The notes beneath the pieces are model-generated. The model did not search any database, was not told the origin of the DNA, and was given only the letters and a program-made list of their open reading frames with translations. DNA of 64,000 nucleotides. It comes from Gammaproteobacteria bacterium. Its GTDB lineage: Bacteria; Pseudomonadota; Gammaproteobacteria; SZUA-152. The translations under genes and the position numbers were made by a program. The stretch lies in assembly GCA_021647705.1 (NCBI GenBank), contig JAKIUF010000012.1, forward strand, positions 29,373 through 93,372, given 5' to 3'. Numbering within the stretch: position 1 is the stretch's first letter; each line of letters begins with the position of its first letter. Below are positions 8,812 to 18,214 of the stretch, piece after piece.

Positions 8812-10229
8812 ACAAAGCATTGCTACTATTGGTCGTCGTGGTTTTTATAGCCGTCGGTGCGCTCATTATCAACGTCGGTGGCGACGATGAAAGTCCCCCT
8901 GTTGCCCGAATGGATACGGTACCTGACACCTCCTCGACATCGGTAGAACTCACTGCTGCCGAGAAAGACACATACGTCAATACGATACAAACGATCAGTG
9001 CCAAGTATCGGAATCTGGAAGAAAAATTCGAGACGCTGCTGAAAAATCAGGCAGTGGTGGAGAAAGACATGCCTACAGACACAGAGATTAGCCAGACGGT
9101 GGGCAGCAGTGTCACCGAAAGCGCGGTTAAGTTGCGCCGCGATTTTCGCGACGAATTGACGAATCTGAGAGCCGAGGTGGAAAAAAAGTTTACGCAACGG
9201 TCCTCGAAGAATAGCTCTGGAATACCCGGTGGGCTGGGGTTTGACGACTTACCGAATCCATCCGGTGTTACCCGCGCCCCAAAAATGATGACGGCATGGT
9301 CAACAGTCATGCCTATAGGGAGTGAGCCGACGATGGGCAAAGATGGAAAAACCGGTTCGGGTGTACTGAACTGGTACACCGATAAGCTCAAGGGTAAAGC
9401 GCCGGTGCAGAAAAAAACGCAACCTGTTGCGGCCAGCAGCAGAAAACCGAATCGAAAACGCAAGGGTGACCCGAAAGATTTGATTGTTCCTGCGTATACC
9501 ATTCCTCGTAATGCGACACTGTTTGATAACAACACCATGACCGCATTGCTGGGTGTGATACCCGTGGAGGGATCAATACTGGATCCCATTCGATTCAAGC
9601 TGATTACCGGCAAGACCAACATGGCCAGCAACGGACTTTTCATTCCTGGCGTTCGTAACATTGTCTGGTCTGGTATTGCCATTGGCAATCGCGAAATGTC
9701 CTGTGTCCGGGGCGAACTGCATTCGGTCACGTTCACCTTTGACGATGGCACCATCCGCACGATCAGTACCAGCAAGTCAACCTCCGCAACCAAGACGGCG
9801 GGCAGCAAACGCATTTTGGGTTATATCTCTGACCGTCAGGGCAGTCCGTGCCTCAAGGGCACTCTGATTACCAATGCCAGTGACTACCTGAAGGACCGCA
9901 TGATCGCCTCGGGCATTGCTGCCACAGCCGATGCATATTCATCGACTCAGAAAACAACGACCATCGAAAATGGCGTTGTACAGAGTTTCTTTTCGGGTGA
10001 TGAGGGGGAATTCATCGCGGGCAAAGCGTTGTCCGGCAGTCTCTCCGAGCTATCACAGTACATGCGTGAGCGAGCCCGTAATGCCGTTGACATCGTGTTT
10101 CTACAGGCAGGACAGGAAGTGGTGCTCCACGTTGAAGAATCCATTGATATTGATTATGACCCCAACGGAAGGAAATTAGCGTATGCAAACCCATTATCAT
10201 CACTACCGGCTAGCTATCGTCTTGACTAG
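8808..10229 (+). CDS. ICE protein, TIGR03752/PFL_4705 family (TraB/VirB10-like)
   Basis: 473 residues. One N-terminal membrane helix (about 4-22), a coiled-coil and Ser/Lys-rich linker (about 45-220), then a VirB10-type beta-barrel domain starting near 'TIPRNATLFDNNTMTALLG'. The C-terminal 'YMRERARNAVDIVFLQAG' helix and the 'VLHVEESIDIDYD' strand fit TraB. This protein would span the envelope and connect the inner-membrane motors with the outer ring. It overlaps the next gene by 47 bases, the longest overlap in the operon. Confidence 0.86.
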   Translation: MNKALLLLVVVVFIAVGALIINVGGDDESPPVARMDTVPDTSSTSVELTAAEKDTYVNTIQTISAKYRNLEEKFETLLKNQAVVEKDMPTDTEISQTVGSSVTESAVKLRRDFRDELTNLRAEVEKKFTQRSSKNSSGIPGGLGFDDLPNPSGVTRAPKMMTAWSTVMPIGSEPTMGKDGKTGSGVLNWYTDKLKGKAPVQKKTQPVAASSRKPNRKRKGDPKDLIVPAYTIPRNATLFDNNTMTALLGVIPVEGSILDPIRFKLITGKTNMASNGLFIPGVRNIVWSGIAIGNREMSCVRGELHSVTFTFDDGTIRTISTSKSTSATKTAGSKRILGYISDRQGSPCLKGTLITNASDYLKDRMIASGIAATADAYSSTQKTTTIENGVVQSFFSGDEGEFIAGKALSGSLSELSQYMRERARNAVDIVFLQAGQEVVLHVEESIDIDYDPNGRKLAYANPLSSLPASYRLD

Positions 10230-10560
10230 CAGTCTGCTGTTTGCGGGTTGCAGTTCCCAGCAGCTGATACCGGATGACGGTCCGGACATCCTCGATGTCT
10301 ATGAACGTCACATGACAAACATGGCTCCGGTGCCCAATATGATGCGTACAGTGCAGGATGAGCGCCGTGACCTGGCGGGCTATACACGCACAGCTGGCAC
10401 AGAATTAACAACCTTGTTTCCCAGGCTGCCAAATCCTGAGCTGGTCATGTACGTGTTCCCGCACATGACGGCCAAAGGCCGACCTGTACCCGGTTATTCC
10501 ACCTCATTCACTCAGTTTGAGGCAGATCAATACGCGATGCCTGGTGAGATTGCACCATGA
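10183..10560 (+). CDS. Conjugative transfer region lipoprotein, TIGR03751 (TraV-like)
   Basis: 125 residues. The ATG lies 47 bases inside the upstream gene and has GGAAGG about 9 bases before it. The lipoprotein signal has lipobox LFAGC near residue 22. The 'ERHMTNMAPVPNMMRTVQ' and 'FPRLPNPELVMYVFPHM' blocks are characteristic of the family. A TraV/VirB7-like outer-membrane lipoprotein of the core complex is the likely role. The stop overlaps the VirB4-type gene (ATGA). Confidence 0.84.
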   Translation: MQTHYHHYRLAIVLTSSLLFAGCSSQQLIPDDGPDILDVYERHMTNMAPVPNMMRTVQDERRDLAGYTRTAGTELTTLFPRLPNPELVMYVFPHMTAKGRPVPGYSTSFTQFEADQYAMPGEIAP

Positions 10561-13349
10561 CGGAAACAACAGAAACCAAATCCAGGCCATCCATGCGGAA
10601 TATGTTTTTGCGCCTGTTGGGAGTGTTGCCCCCGGATGGCCTGGAACCGCTCACAGAAGCACAAATGAAAGCTCTCTATCGAGAGCCCTCGTCGTTTTTT
10701 GAATTTTTACCTTGGAGGGATTACAACAAAGAAGAAGGTGTTTTTGAGTTTGATGATGGCGCGTCAGTGGGTGCTGTGTTTGAGCTGAAGCCCATCGACG
10801 TTGAGGGCAGGCCGTCAAGAATATTGTCCCAAATAGAGAGAGGATTGCAAAAAGCATTACAAAATATACCCAGCCATGCAGACAGTCCCTGGATCATACA
10901 AACCTATTTACAGGACGAGCCCATCACTGATCTGGTCGATCAGATCAGGGAATACGCGACGCCCGAGGCAAAAAAAACAACACATTATCAATTGTGGTTA
11001 AAAGAGCTGGAGGAGCACACCGCCCATATGTCAAAACAAGGCGGCATGTTTTACGACAAGGGGTCACAATTTTGGTGGAATGGCCAGCTCAGGAGAGTGC
11101 GGTGTGTCATTTACCGTCGAAGTAAAATCTCGGAATGGATAAAGAATGGGAAGCCGATATCGGGCAAGGGCACACCTGCGGATGAACTGAATGATGTCAT
11201 CAATAGTTTCATTGGCTCACTGACCCAGGCTGGTGTGACAGCACGTCGTTATACGTCTAAGGATTTGTATCAATGGTTGCTGCCCTGGTTCACTCCTCGA
11301 CCTGACGGTTTTGCCTCAGCTCAGGATTTTCTGAAAACGCGACGCTTTCCGGATGACGATGAATGCATGGGGGTCAGCGCGGACCTGGCGGAAATGGTGA
11401 TTCTGGGCGGCCCCGAATCCCGTGAGGATGGTACCTGGGCATTTACCGGATTACCTCATCGCCTGATCCCTCTACAAGGAATTGACACTCCCCCTATTAC
11501 CGGTGTGCTGACAGCGGAACAAGAATCACCGGCGGGCAAAACAGCCTCTATGTGGGATCAGCTGCCAAAGGGCTGCATCTTTGTGACGACCCTCGTAGCG
11601 CTCCCACAAAGCAAGGTAAAACAACACTGCAATCATATTATCAAGGCGGGCGGGCAAGGTTCCCCTGAATCCCGGCAGTCGTCTGCCCAGGCCGAACAGG
11701 CTCTCGACAACATTGCGGGCGGGCAATCATTATTGCCTGCTTTTTCTGGCGTCTATGTTCGCGGTGAGACCGATGCCGAGCTGAATCGCAACACGCAGAA
11801 AGCCATTAATGTGCTGACCGCCTTTCAGTTCAATCCGGTCATTCCGCGTTATGATCCGACCGCAGTGGATAATTATATCCGCCACCTGCCCATGGCATTT
11901 TCGTACGAGCTGGACAAAGCCAATTCGCGGATCACCAAACTAACCTATGCGCACCACATCGCTCGCATGCTGCCGTTGTATGGGCGCGGAACAGGTACCG
12001 GCAACCCAGGAAAGCTGTTCTATAACCGCATCGGCGAACCCTTGATGTTTGATCCGGTAAAAGACCGGTCGCGCGTTGCGCACGGGCTGATCTTCGGGCC
12101 AACCGGGTGTGGTAAATCGGCCACCATCAATTACATGTGTATGCATGAAATGGCGATCTATAAACCCAGGCTCTTCATTATCGAGAAGGGCGATTCTTTT
12201 GGGTTGCTGGGCAGCTATTTTGCCAGTACCGGTTTAACCGTTAACAAGGTCAAATTCACGCCAAAGGTCGATATTTCTCTACCTCCGTATGCTAACGCCT
12301 TCGCTGCCCTGGAGCAGGCCGAAGAAAATGAAGCGAGCATGGAGGCGGCATTGACACTAACCGCAGACGATAATTTTGATGCTCGTGGTGACCTGATTGA
12401 TGACGATGATGAAGCGCGGGATTATCTGAGTGAAATGGAACTCATTACCCGCATGATGATTACCGGTGCAGACGCGGAAAAGGAAAAACAATTCGAGTTA
12501 CCGGACAAACAATTGGTACGACGCGCATTGCTCGATGCCACGCGTCGTCAACGCGACAAAGCAGAAAATTATGTGCTGCCATCCCATGTGGTTGTCATGT
12601 TCCGCGAGTATGCCAACGATTCTCAACTCACCGATGCGCGAAAAGACCGCATACGTTATATGGCCGACGCCCTGGCGTATTGGACGGAAGGCCTTCATGG
12701 CCGGTTCTTCAACCGGCCTGGTCGCGCCTGGCCAGAATGTGATGTGACGATACTGGATATGGGTATCCTTACCTCGGATCAATACAAGGACATGTTGGCC
12801 GTCACCATCGTCACCATGATTAATACCATCACAGGCATCGGCGAAAAATATCAATTTGAAGGCCGACAGACCATCGTCTATACCGACGAAGGCCACGCGA
12901 TTACCACAAATCCCTCACTGGTAAAGCCGTTCGTTTTTGGCGCAAAAACCTGGCGAAAATTAAATATCTGGCTCAATCAGGCCACCCAGAATCTCAGTGA
13001 TTATCCTGATGAGGCCTCAAAAATGATTTCCCTGGCGGAATGGTGGTACTGCCTGGTGATGTCGCACGATGAAGTGGAGCAGATCACCCGGTTTAAACGC
13101 CTGACCGATGAACAAAAAGAAATGCTGGTATCTACCCGAAAACAGAAGGGCGCATTCACTGAGGGGGTTGTGTTATCGGACAACGTGAATTCATTGTTCC
13201 GTATTGTCATGCCAGCGCTGCCGCTGGCATTGGCGGGTACGGATGATGATGAAAAGGCGGCACGCCGACGGTTAATGAAAGAACACGGCATTACGGAGAT
13301 AGAGGCTATTTATCGTGTTGCGGAGCAGATAAAGGAGAGCAGAGCATGA
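10557..13349 (+). CDS. Conjugative transfer ATPase, TIGR03744/PFL_4706 (VirB4/TraC-like)
   Basis: 930 residues, the family's usual size. Walker A is GPTGCGKS at about 514-521. Walker B-like 'VIYTDEGHAI' lies near residue 775 and is followed by the 'WLNQATQNL' sensor segment. The N-terminal ~500 residues carry the VirB4 docking domain, including the 'LPMAFSYELDK' block. It is the cytosolic motor that powers pilus and channel assembly. A long acidic insertion (about residues 590-625, many D/E) after Walker A is a family feature. ATG overlaps the upstream stop, and the stop overlaps the next ATG. Confidence 0.92.
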   Translation: MTETTETKSRPSMRNMFLRLLGVLPPDGLEPLTEAQMKALYREPSSFFEFLPWRDYNKEEGVFEFDDGASVGAVFELKPIDVEGRPSRILSQIERGLQKALQNIPSHADSPWIIQTYLQDEPITDLVDQIREYATPEAKKTTHYQLWLKELEEHTAHMSKQGGMFYDKGSQFWWNGQLRRVRCVIYRRSKISEWIKNGKPISGKGTPADELNDVINSFIGSLTQAGVTARRYTSKDLYQWLLPWFTPRPDGFASAQDFLKTRRFPDDDECMGVSADLAEMVILGGPESREDGTWAFTGLPHRLIPLQGIDTPPITGVLTAEQESPAGKTASMWDQLPKGCIFVTTLVALPQSKVKQHCNHIIKAGGQGSPESRQSSAQAEQALDNIAGGQSLLPAFSGVYVRGETDAELNRNTQKAINVLTAFQFNPVIPRYDPTAVDNYIRHLPMAFSYELDKANSRITKLTYAHHIARMLPLYGRGTGTGNPGKLFYNRIGEPLMFDPVKDRSRVAHGLIFGPTGCGKSATINYMCMHEMAIYKPRLFIIEKGDSFGLLGSYFASTGLTVNKVKFTPKVDISLPPYANAFAALEQAEENEASMEAALTLTADDNFDARGDLIDDDDEARDYLSEMELITRMMITGADAEKEKQFELPDKQLVRRALLDATRRQRDKAENYVLPSHVVVMFREYANDSQLTDARKDRIRYMADALAYWTEGLHGRFFNRPGRAWPECDVTILDMGILTSDQYKDMLAVTIVTMINTITGIGEKYQFEGRQTIVYTDEGHAITTNPSLVKPFVFGAKTWRKLNIWLNQATQNLSDYPDEASKMISLAEWWYCLVMSHDEVEQITRFKRLTDEQKEMLVSTRKQKGAFTEGVVLSDNVNSLFRIVMPALPLALAGTDDDEKAARRRLMKEHGITEIEAIYRVAEQIKESRA

Positions 13350-13846
13350 ATATTATGAACAGCGCGAGGGGAAACCATCCGCATTGGCGACAAGTCTTTA
13401 TCGGGATGGTCTGCCTGTTGTTTTCAACAGTAGCGATGGCTGATGAGCCTCAAATGATTGTTTATCTCGGCACCAACGATTTTCCGTTGGAAAATGCCGA
13501 GGCTGCAACTCGGGCAGGCATTACACTGGCTGCTTATAACCTCGATGCACAAAAAAATCTCGAACATCACTTGATGGAGGGATTGCCGATACACCTCAAG
13601 ACAATGGACAGCATTGGATCCATCCAAAGCATTGTCGAGCAACGTATCAACGATCTCCCGCAGGAGGAAATCATGGCTATTTTTCAGCCGGTCATGTTGG
13701 TACAGCGATGGGATATCCGCAAAACACCCGCCGCTGTATTTGGCAAGGGTGAAGCGGTTGTTTACGGTATTACTGATGCCAACCTGATTCTGGAATACTG
13801 GCAGGAATGGCAAAGCACAAGAAGTGCAGGAGAAGGGCTGCAATGA
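13346..13846 (+). CDS. ICE protein, TIGR03757/PFL_4709 family
   Basis: 166 residues. A signal peptide ends near AMA-DEPQ. The C-terminal region contains the family signature 'IRKTPAAVFGKGEAVVYGITD', which resembles the thioredoxin-like end of TrbC/TraW-type proteins. Periplasmic and needed next to the TraU-like gene in this ICE class; the biochemical role is not known. Coupled by ATGA on both sides. Confidence 0.82.
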   Translation: MNIMNSARGNHPHWRQVFIGMVCLLFSTVAMADEPQMIVYLGTNDFPLENAEAATRAGITLAAYNLDAQKNLEHHLMEGLPIHLKTMDSIGSIQSIVEQRINDLPQEEIMAIFQPVMLVQRWDIRKTPAAVFGKGEAVVYGITDANLILEYWQEWQSTRSAGEGLQ

Positions 13847-15360
13847 AATCCTCTATCATTTCGGTTTTGTTGGCATCGATGTTTCTGTTAGCTGGCACAA
13901 CCTATGCGGACCATCATGATGGAGATGCTCTGCCGGGTGGTTTGGGGATCAGCCGGAATGCCAGTGACAGCTTTACCAGTGTGGATATGCTGGCCACCAG
14001 CATCCAGGGCATGCTCGATCCGAGTTGCGGCGGCTATTGCATCATCGGTGTGTGCTCGCACCTGCGAGTCAGGTTCACCTGGAAAGGTATCCGCATATAC
14101 ACGGTGATATCACCCAAGCTGCGCCATCCTTACCCCGAGTTGTTGGTGTCCTCGTACAATCATGTGGGCGACGAACCCTTTCTTGAATGGCGGAATTCAT
14201 TCGGTAGCATCATGGGCGGAGTCGCGGCATCACTGGGCGTGGCAGGTGGTCGGCCAGAGCCCATTATGCTCGATCAACATCAAGCCGCCTCGTTTAAAGA
14301 GGTGGATATTATTGGACATCCCCTCACCATTATGCCGTCATTGGTGGATCGTAATGGGTCAACAAACCCCTTCGCCCGAGATCCGGTCAGCTCACTACGA
14401 GAGCCCTCATCGTTCAATTCACCTGATCTATCAGGGCCAGATACCGGAGACGCAGAGGAAGACGGGCTGGGTAGTATTGATATCAAGGAGATGATTCGTA
14501 ACACCCTGAGCGGTGTGGCGAGCACGGCCATGAGGACCATAATGGAGAATTACCGGCTGGCAATGCTCGCGCTGCGTGCTGTCAATATCGTCAACGATAT
14601 CGTAGAGATGGCTGAGTACTTCCGGTCTCTCGCCGCACTGATGGACAACATCGTTATGATCGCGGAAATAAGCGCACGAAGCACAATATGGGTTAATGCG
14701 ATAGATCCCCGTTTTCAGTCACCACGTCTGTTTTGTCCCGTCAATACCAAGGCGTTACAACCCTATTATTTATCGTTCGCAGATTTCTTCTGGTGGCGCA
14801 GTGGTTTCCCGATAACCGATGGGCCGATTGGTGGGGACAATCATCTACTCGATATCCTGAACCCGATTAGTGCCGACACCCTGCCGGTGGATGCTACCCC
14901 TGTCAATCCGTTGTCCGAGGTCTGGGGCAGATTATACCCGCGCGACGGCATGCTCAATCAAACACATGATGCCAAAACCGCTTCAGTGATTGCCTGGCGA
15001 GGGATGGATGTGTTGCATAACTCCCTGCCGGGTAGTCGCATCGGCATTCCATTACCTGCGCCACCCCGCGAATGGCAATTTGTTGTGGATCAACCGAAAT
15101 GGCAAATGATTTACCCTGAGGTCAAGTCGTGTGAGGACACACCCTATTATCCCTCGTCCAGTCTGTTTACAGATTTTATGGCACCCAACGAATTTGGCGG
15201 CTATGCCTGGAACTATTACCGCACCTACACCTGTTGTTCAAACACACGCGGGCGACGATTGATATCAATCGATTTTCCTATCCCTCTGTGCATCACGCTG
15301 GGGCAGATCAATGATGATGCGTCAGCTCGTGCTGAGGAAGAATGGTGTCCAGGATGTTGA
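13843..15360 (+). CDS. ICE protein, TIGR03756/PFL_4710 family (TraU-like)
   Basis: 505 residues from the ATG overlapping the previous stop; a start 12 codons earlier would lie before the signal peptide. The signal peptide ends near TYA-DHHD. Cys-rich segments ('DPSCGGYCIIGVCSHL' near residue 65, a pair near 'YTCCSNT' and terminal CPGC) plus the 'LYPRDGMLNQTHDAKTASVIAWRG' block are hallmarks of TraU-type proteins. Such proteins are disulfide-bonded periplasmic factors for mating-pair or DNA-transfer functions. Confidence 0.85.
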   Translation: MKSSIISVLLASMFLLAGTTYADHHDGDALPGGLGISRNASDSFTSVDMLATSIQGMLDPSCGGYCIIGVCSHLRVRFTWKGIRIYTVISPKLRHPYPELLVSSYNHVGDEPFLEWRNSFGSIMGGVAASLGVAGGRPEPIMLDQHQAASFKEVDIIGHPLTIMPSLVDRNGSTNPFARDPVSSLREPSSFNSPDLSGPDTGDAEEDGLGSIDIKEMIRNTLSGVASTAMRTIMENYRLAMLALRAVNIVNDIVEMAEYFRSLAALMDNIVMIAEISARSTIWVNAIDPRFQSPRLFCPVNTKALQPYYLSFADFFWWRSGFPITDGPIGGDNHLLDILNPISADTLPVDATPVNPLSEVWGRLYPRDGMLNQTHDAKTASVIAWRGMDVLHNSLPGSRIGIPLPAPPREWQFVVDQPKWQMIYPEVKSCEDTPYYPSSSLFTDFMAPNEFGGYAWNYYRTYTCCSNTRGRRLISIDFPIPLCITLGQINDDASARAEEEWCPGC

Positions 15361-15383
15361 AAAAATCAGATAAGGATCAAAAA

Positions 15384-16748
15384 ATGAAACTCATTATTTT
15401 TATCACATTTTTAATCATGATGGGCGGCATGATGACGGCTCATTCTGCACCGGAAAATGCGTCACAAATTCCTGCGAACATCAGCAGTACCTATTACCTA
15501 TTGGGTGGTGGTCAGATTATTCCGCCGCCTGGGGCGGGCGTAACCACGTTTAACATCAGTGCGCGTTTTAAGGTGGGGTTGGGGTATTCGTGTGGAAAAT
15601 TTAATTTCCAGAATAACATACAGCAAATGGTCAACCAGATGTTGACTCAGGTACGTCAACTGCCGGGACAACTGCAAACCGCTACCACAGCGGCTGTAGC
15701 AGCGCTGCCGGGTTATCTACTGATGAAAGCAAACCCGACGTTGTACAACCTCATTACCAAAACGCTGGATGAAACGGTTACTCTGTTCAGAATGAGTTAT
15801 AAATCCTGTAAACAAATAGAATCCGAGATGCAAAAAAACCCGGATGTCAACCCGTACCAGGGGTTTATGAATGCCTCTGTCGCCGACCGGTGGGCACTGG
15901 GGGCAAACTCTGGGGACGTGGCGGCTGATGTCGATGAGTCCATCAAAACAGCCACGGACAGGGAACCCATTCGCTGGCTGGGAGGCAGGCTATACGGCAC
16001 GGCTGATAACCCCATCCAGATCAATCGGGATATTGTCGTGGCAGGTTACAACATCATGATTGGCCGCACAGGAGATGTCTCCATTGCAACCGCGCCATCG
16101 CCAGGATCTCCCATGGCGCTGGAACCCATCGTGCGCATATGGCCATCCCCGGCAGCAGCAGGCACCTGGGTACAGGAAGTGCTGGGTGATCTCAGGATTG
16201 TAATGACACCGGCGGATACTCCCCCTCAATCCGAGGCGGGCAAGGGTCTCCGGCCCAAGGTCAGTGCGCTGGAGACCCGCATTTATACTGCGCTTAAGAA
16301 AGCGATGGAAGAGGATGATTATGAACTTCTCAATAAATACACCACGCTGAGAGTGTCGGCGGCCCTTATAGAAGGATTTCGCGATATGCCGCCTGGGGAA
16401 GCGGCGGTGCTAATGGATCGCCTGGTTTCTGAAATGGCCGTGAACGAGGCTCGTGAACGACTGATGCTCATCAAACAAATGATGATGACCGGACTGAGAG
16501 CCCCCGATCTCGTTGCCAGTACCGGCGGCTCCACGGCTAAAAAATACATCAGGGGTAGCACATTCCGTGATATGGATCGCGTTACACGCGAAGTTATTGA
16601 AACGCTGGAGCTTAAACAACGCACACTCAATGGCACCACCATAGCGATTATCAATCACGCCGCACAACGGCGTGATGCTGCGGCAGGAAAAACATCCAGT
16701 CCAATGCGTGGTGGATCAAATGCGCTGGATGGGGCCGTGGATAGATGA
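15384..16748 (+). CDS. ICE protein, TIGR03755/PFL_4711 family
   Basis: 454 residues. This ATG has AAGGA 7 bases upstream and begins directly with a signal peptide (AHSA-PENAS); earlier in-frame ATGs at 15342 and 15354 would add a charged pre-segment. The 'YYLLGGGQIIPPPGAGVTTFN' opening, a helical central part and 'RWLGGRLYG' are typical of PFL_4711. It is the periplasmic partner in the TraU/TraH part of the cluster; its function is unproven. In related elements the small membrane protein and traG follow directly, but here a cargo gene intervenes. Confidence 0.85.
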   Translation: MKLIIFITFLIMMGGMMTAHSAPENASQIPANISSTYYLLGGGQIIPPPGAGVTTFNISARFKVGLGYSCGKFNFQNNIQQMVNQMLTQVRQLPGQLQTATTAAVAALPGYLLMKANPTLYNLITKTLDETVTLFRMSYKSCKQIESEMQKNPDVNPYQGFMNASVADRWALGANSGDVAADVDESIKTATDREPIRWLGGRLYGTADNPIQINRDIVVAGYNIMIGRTGDVSIATAPSPGSPMALEPIVRIWPSPAAAGTWVQEVLGDLRIVMTPADTPPQSEAGKGLRPKVSALETRIYTALKKAMEEDDYELLNKYTTLRVSAALIEGFRDMPPGEAAVLMDRLVSEMAVNEARERLMLIKQMMMTGLRAPDLVASTGGSTAKKYIRGSTFRDMDRVTREVIETLELKQRTLNGTTIAIINHAAQRRDAAAGKTSSPMRGGSNALDGAVDR

Positions 16749-16894
16749 CCAAACAAAAGAAAAAACAACAATAACAATGGTTACGTGCTGTTGAGAAAGC
16801 AAAAAATGTCCTTATGCCAATAAGCGACGGACATCTTGATTGGATTTGTTGTACTACACCTCACGAAACCAGAAGCATAATAAGAGGGTTTTAT

Positions 16895-17746
16895 ATGAGT
16901 TACCAACTTTATGATGATGAACCGTACCTGGTCAGTTTCAGTGGTGGCCGATCATCTGGATATATGCTCCATAACCTGGTGAAAGAAAATAACGGGCTAC
17001 CAGAGCAAGCCCATGTTTTGTTTGCCAACACTGGAAAAGAAATGGAAGAAACATTGGACTTTGTTGCTGAGTGTGCAGAGCGGTGGAGCATCAATATTGT
17101 TTGGCTTGAACACTGCTATAACGATGATGGCGTAGTCTCTTTTAGAATCGTGAACCGTGATACCGCTTCAATGAACGGCGAACCGTTCGAGGAATTGATT
17201 AGTAGAAAACACATGCTTCCAAATGTAGTAATGCGATTTTGCACTGAAGAGCTAAAAATAAAAACCATGTTCAGATACATGCGTTCAGTCGGAATTAATA
17301 AAAAAGATCTTACCAATGTAATTGGTATTAGATACGACGAACCAAGACGGGTTGCAAAAGTGAAAGCCCGCAATGAGAAAGAGAAATTTGAAACTATAGC
17401 TCCATTGGTAGATGCAAAAATAACCAAGCATGACGTTGGCGCTTTTTGGAAATCGCAATCTTTTGATTTAAAACTGCCAAACAATAATGGAACCACCCCG
17501 TTAGGAAATTGCGATCTCTGCTTTTTAAAAGGCGAAAAAAAAATAAGCTCCATTATTCGTGACTACCCAACACTCGCAAAATGGTGGTTCGATCAAGAGG
17601 ACAGGATTCAAAAAGGGAGTGCTGAGAATGGCGGTAAGACTGAAAATGCTAGTTTTATAAAACGCATTCCTTACCGCGCCCTACCAGGCGCAAATATGCA
17701 TGATTTATTAAATATTGAGATTGAGTGCTTTGGATGCACTGACTAA
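16895..17746 (+). CDS. PAPS-reductase-like PP-loop protein (cargo in the conjugation operon)
   Basis: 283 residues. The chosen ATG follows an AAGAGGG; an upstream ATG at 16814 is possible. The PP-loop SGGRSSG is at residues 16-22, followed by 'RFCTEELKIK' and 'GIRYDEPRR', as in adenine-nucleotide alpha hydrolases of the phosphoadenosine phosphosulfate reductase superfamily. The C-terminal half has NCDLCF and CFGC cysteine pairs that could hold a metal or cluster. Codon use is visibly more A/T-rich than the flanking conjugation genes, and ~145 bases of non-coding DNA precede it, so it looks like a later insertion. Phage and island relatives of this superfamily act on nucleic acids or are uncharacterised; no sulfate-assimilation partner is present. 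Confidence 0.75.
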   Translation: MSYQLYDDEPYLVSFSGGRSSGYMLHNLVKENNGLPEQAHVLFANTGKEMEETLDFVAECAERWSINIVWLEHCYNDDGVVSFRIVNRDTASMNGEPFEELISRKHMLPNVVMRFCTEELKIKTMFRYMRSVGINKKDLTNVIGIRYDEPRRVAKVKARNEKEKFETIAPLVDAKITKHDVGAFWKSQSFDLKLPNNNGTTPLGNCDLCFLKGEKKISSIIRDYPTLAKWWFDQEDRIQKGSAENGGKTENASFIKRIPYRALPGANMHDLLNIEIECFGCTD

Positions 17747-17776
17747 AATGGCTGCACAATAAACAGGTCGATACCA

Positions 17777-18214
17777 ATGATGAACAATCAGGAAACAGAG
17801 AACGTGCAATGCGCGACCGAAACCGGCATCGTTAGCGATCAGTCGCACCGACCTGCGCGACGTTATCTGCGCAAGGGATTATTGTTGTTTGCGTTTCTCG
17901 CATTCTTTGTTGCGCTTAATCTGATCGGCATGTTGTTGATGAATACCGTGTCCATTGGCCAGCTGCATCAGGCACAGCACGCCCTGCAAAATTTTGGCGA
18001 CGGGTGGATGGTTGTCAGGCTGGCGTTTATTGCCGGACTGATCATCGGCTGGGTTCCCATTAATACCTGGCTGGCTCAACGCAATGGCTGGGACGCTGCA
18101 CATCTGGCGCGTGTCCTGGCAGGTCGCTGGCTCACATTAGGTGTGTTGGTATTCGTCGAATTATTTTTGGTCCAACGCATACATGAACCTTTCACGGACA
18201 GGTGGTTTCAATGA
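17777..18214 (+). CDS. Small membrane protein upstream of traG
   Basis: 145 residues with three predicted membrane helices (about 33-57, 83-100, 115-135) and a hydrophilic N-terminus rich in Q/E/T. Two adjacent ATGs (17777, 17780) are equally possible. The stop overlaps the traG start (ATGA), so it is part of the conjugation operon. I did not recognise a named family; proteins of this layout sit at this point in MPF_G ICEs. Confidence 0.65.
   Translation: MMNNQETENVQCATETGIVSDQSHRPARRYLRKGLLLFAFLAFFVALNLIGMLLMNTVSIGQLHQAQHALQNFGDGWMVVRLAFIAGLIIGWVPINTWLAQRNGWDAAHLARVLAGRWLTLGVLVFVELFLVQRIHEPFTDRWFQ

Noticed and set aside
9047..9814. 255-codon - strand frame opposite the TraB-like gene
   Set aside because: Antisense shadow of a clearly assigned operon gene.
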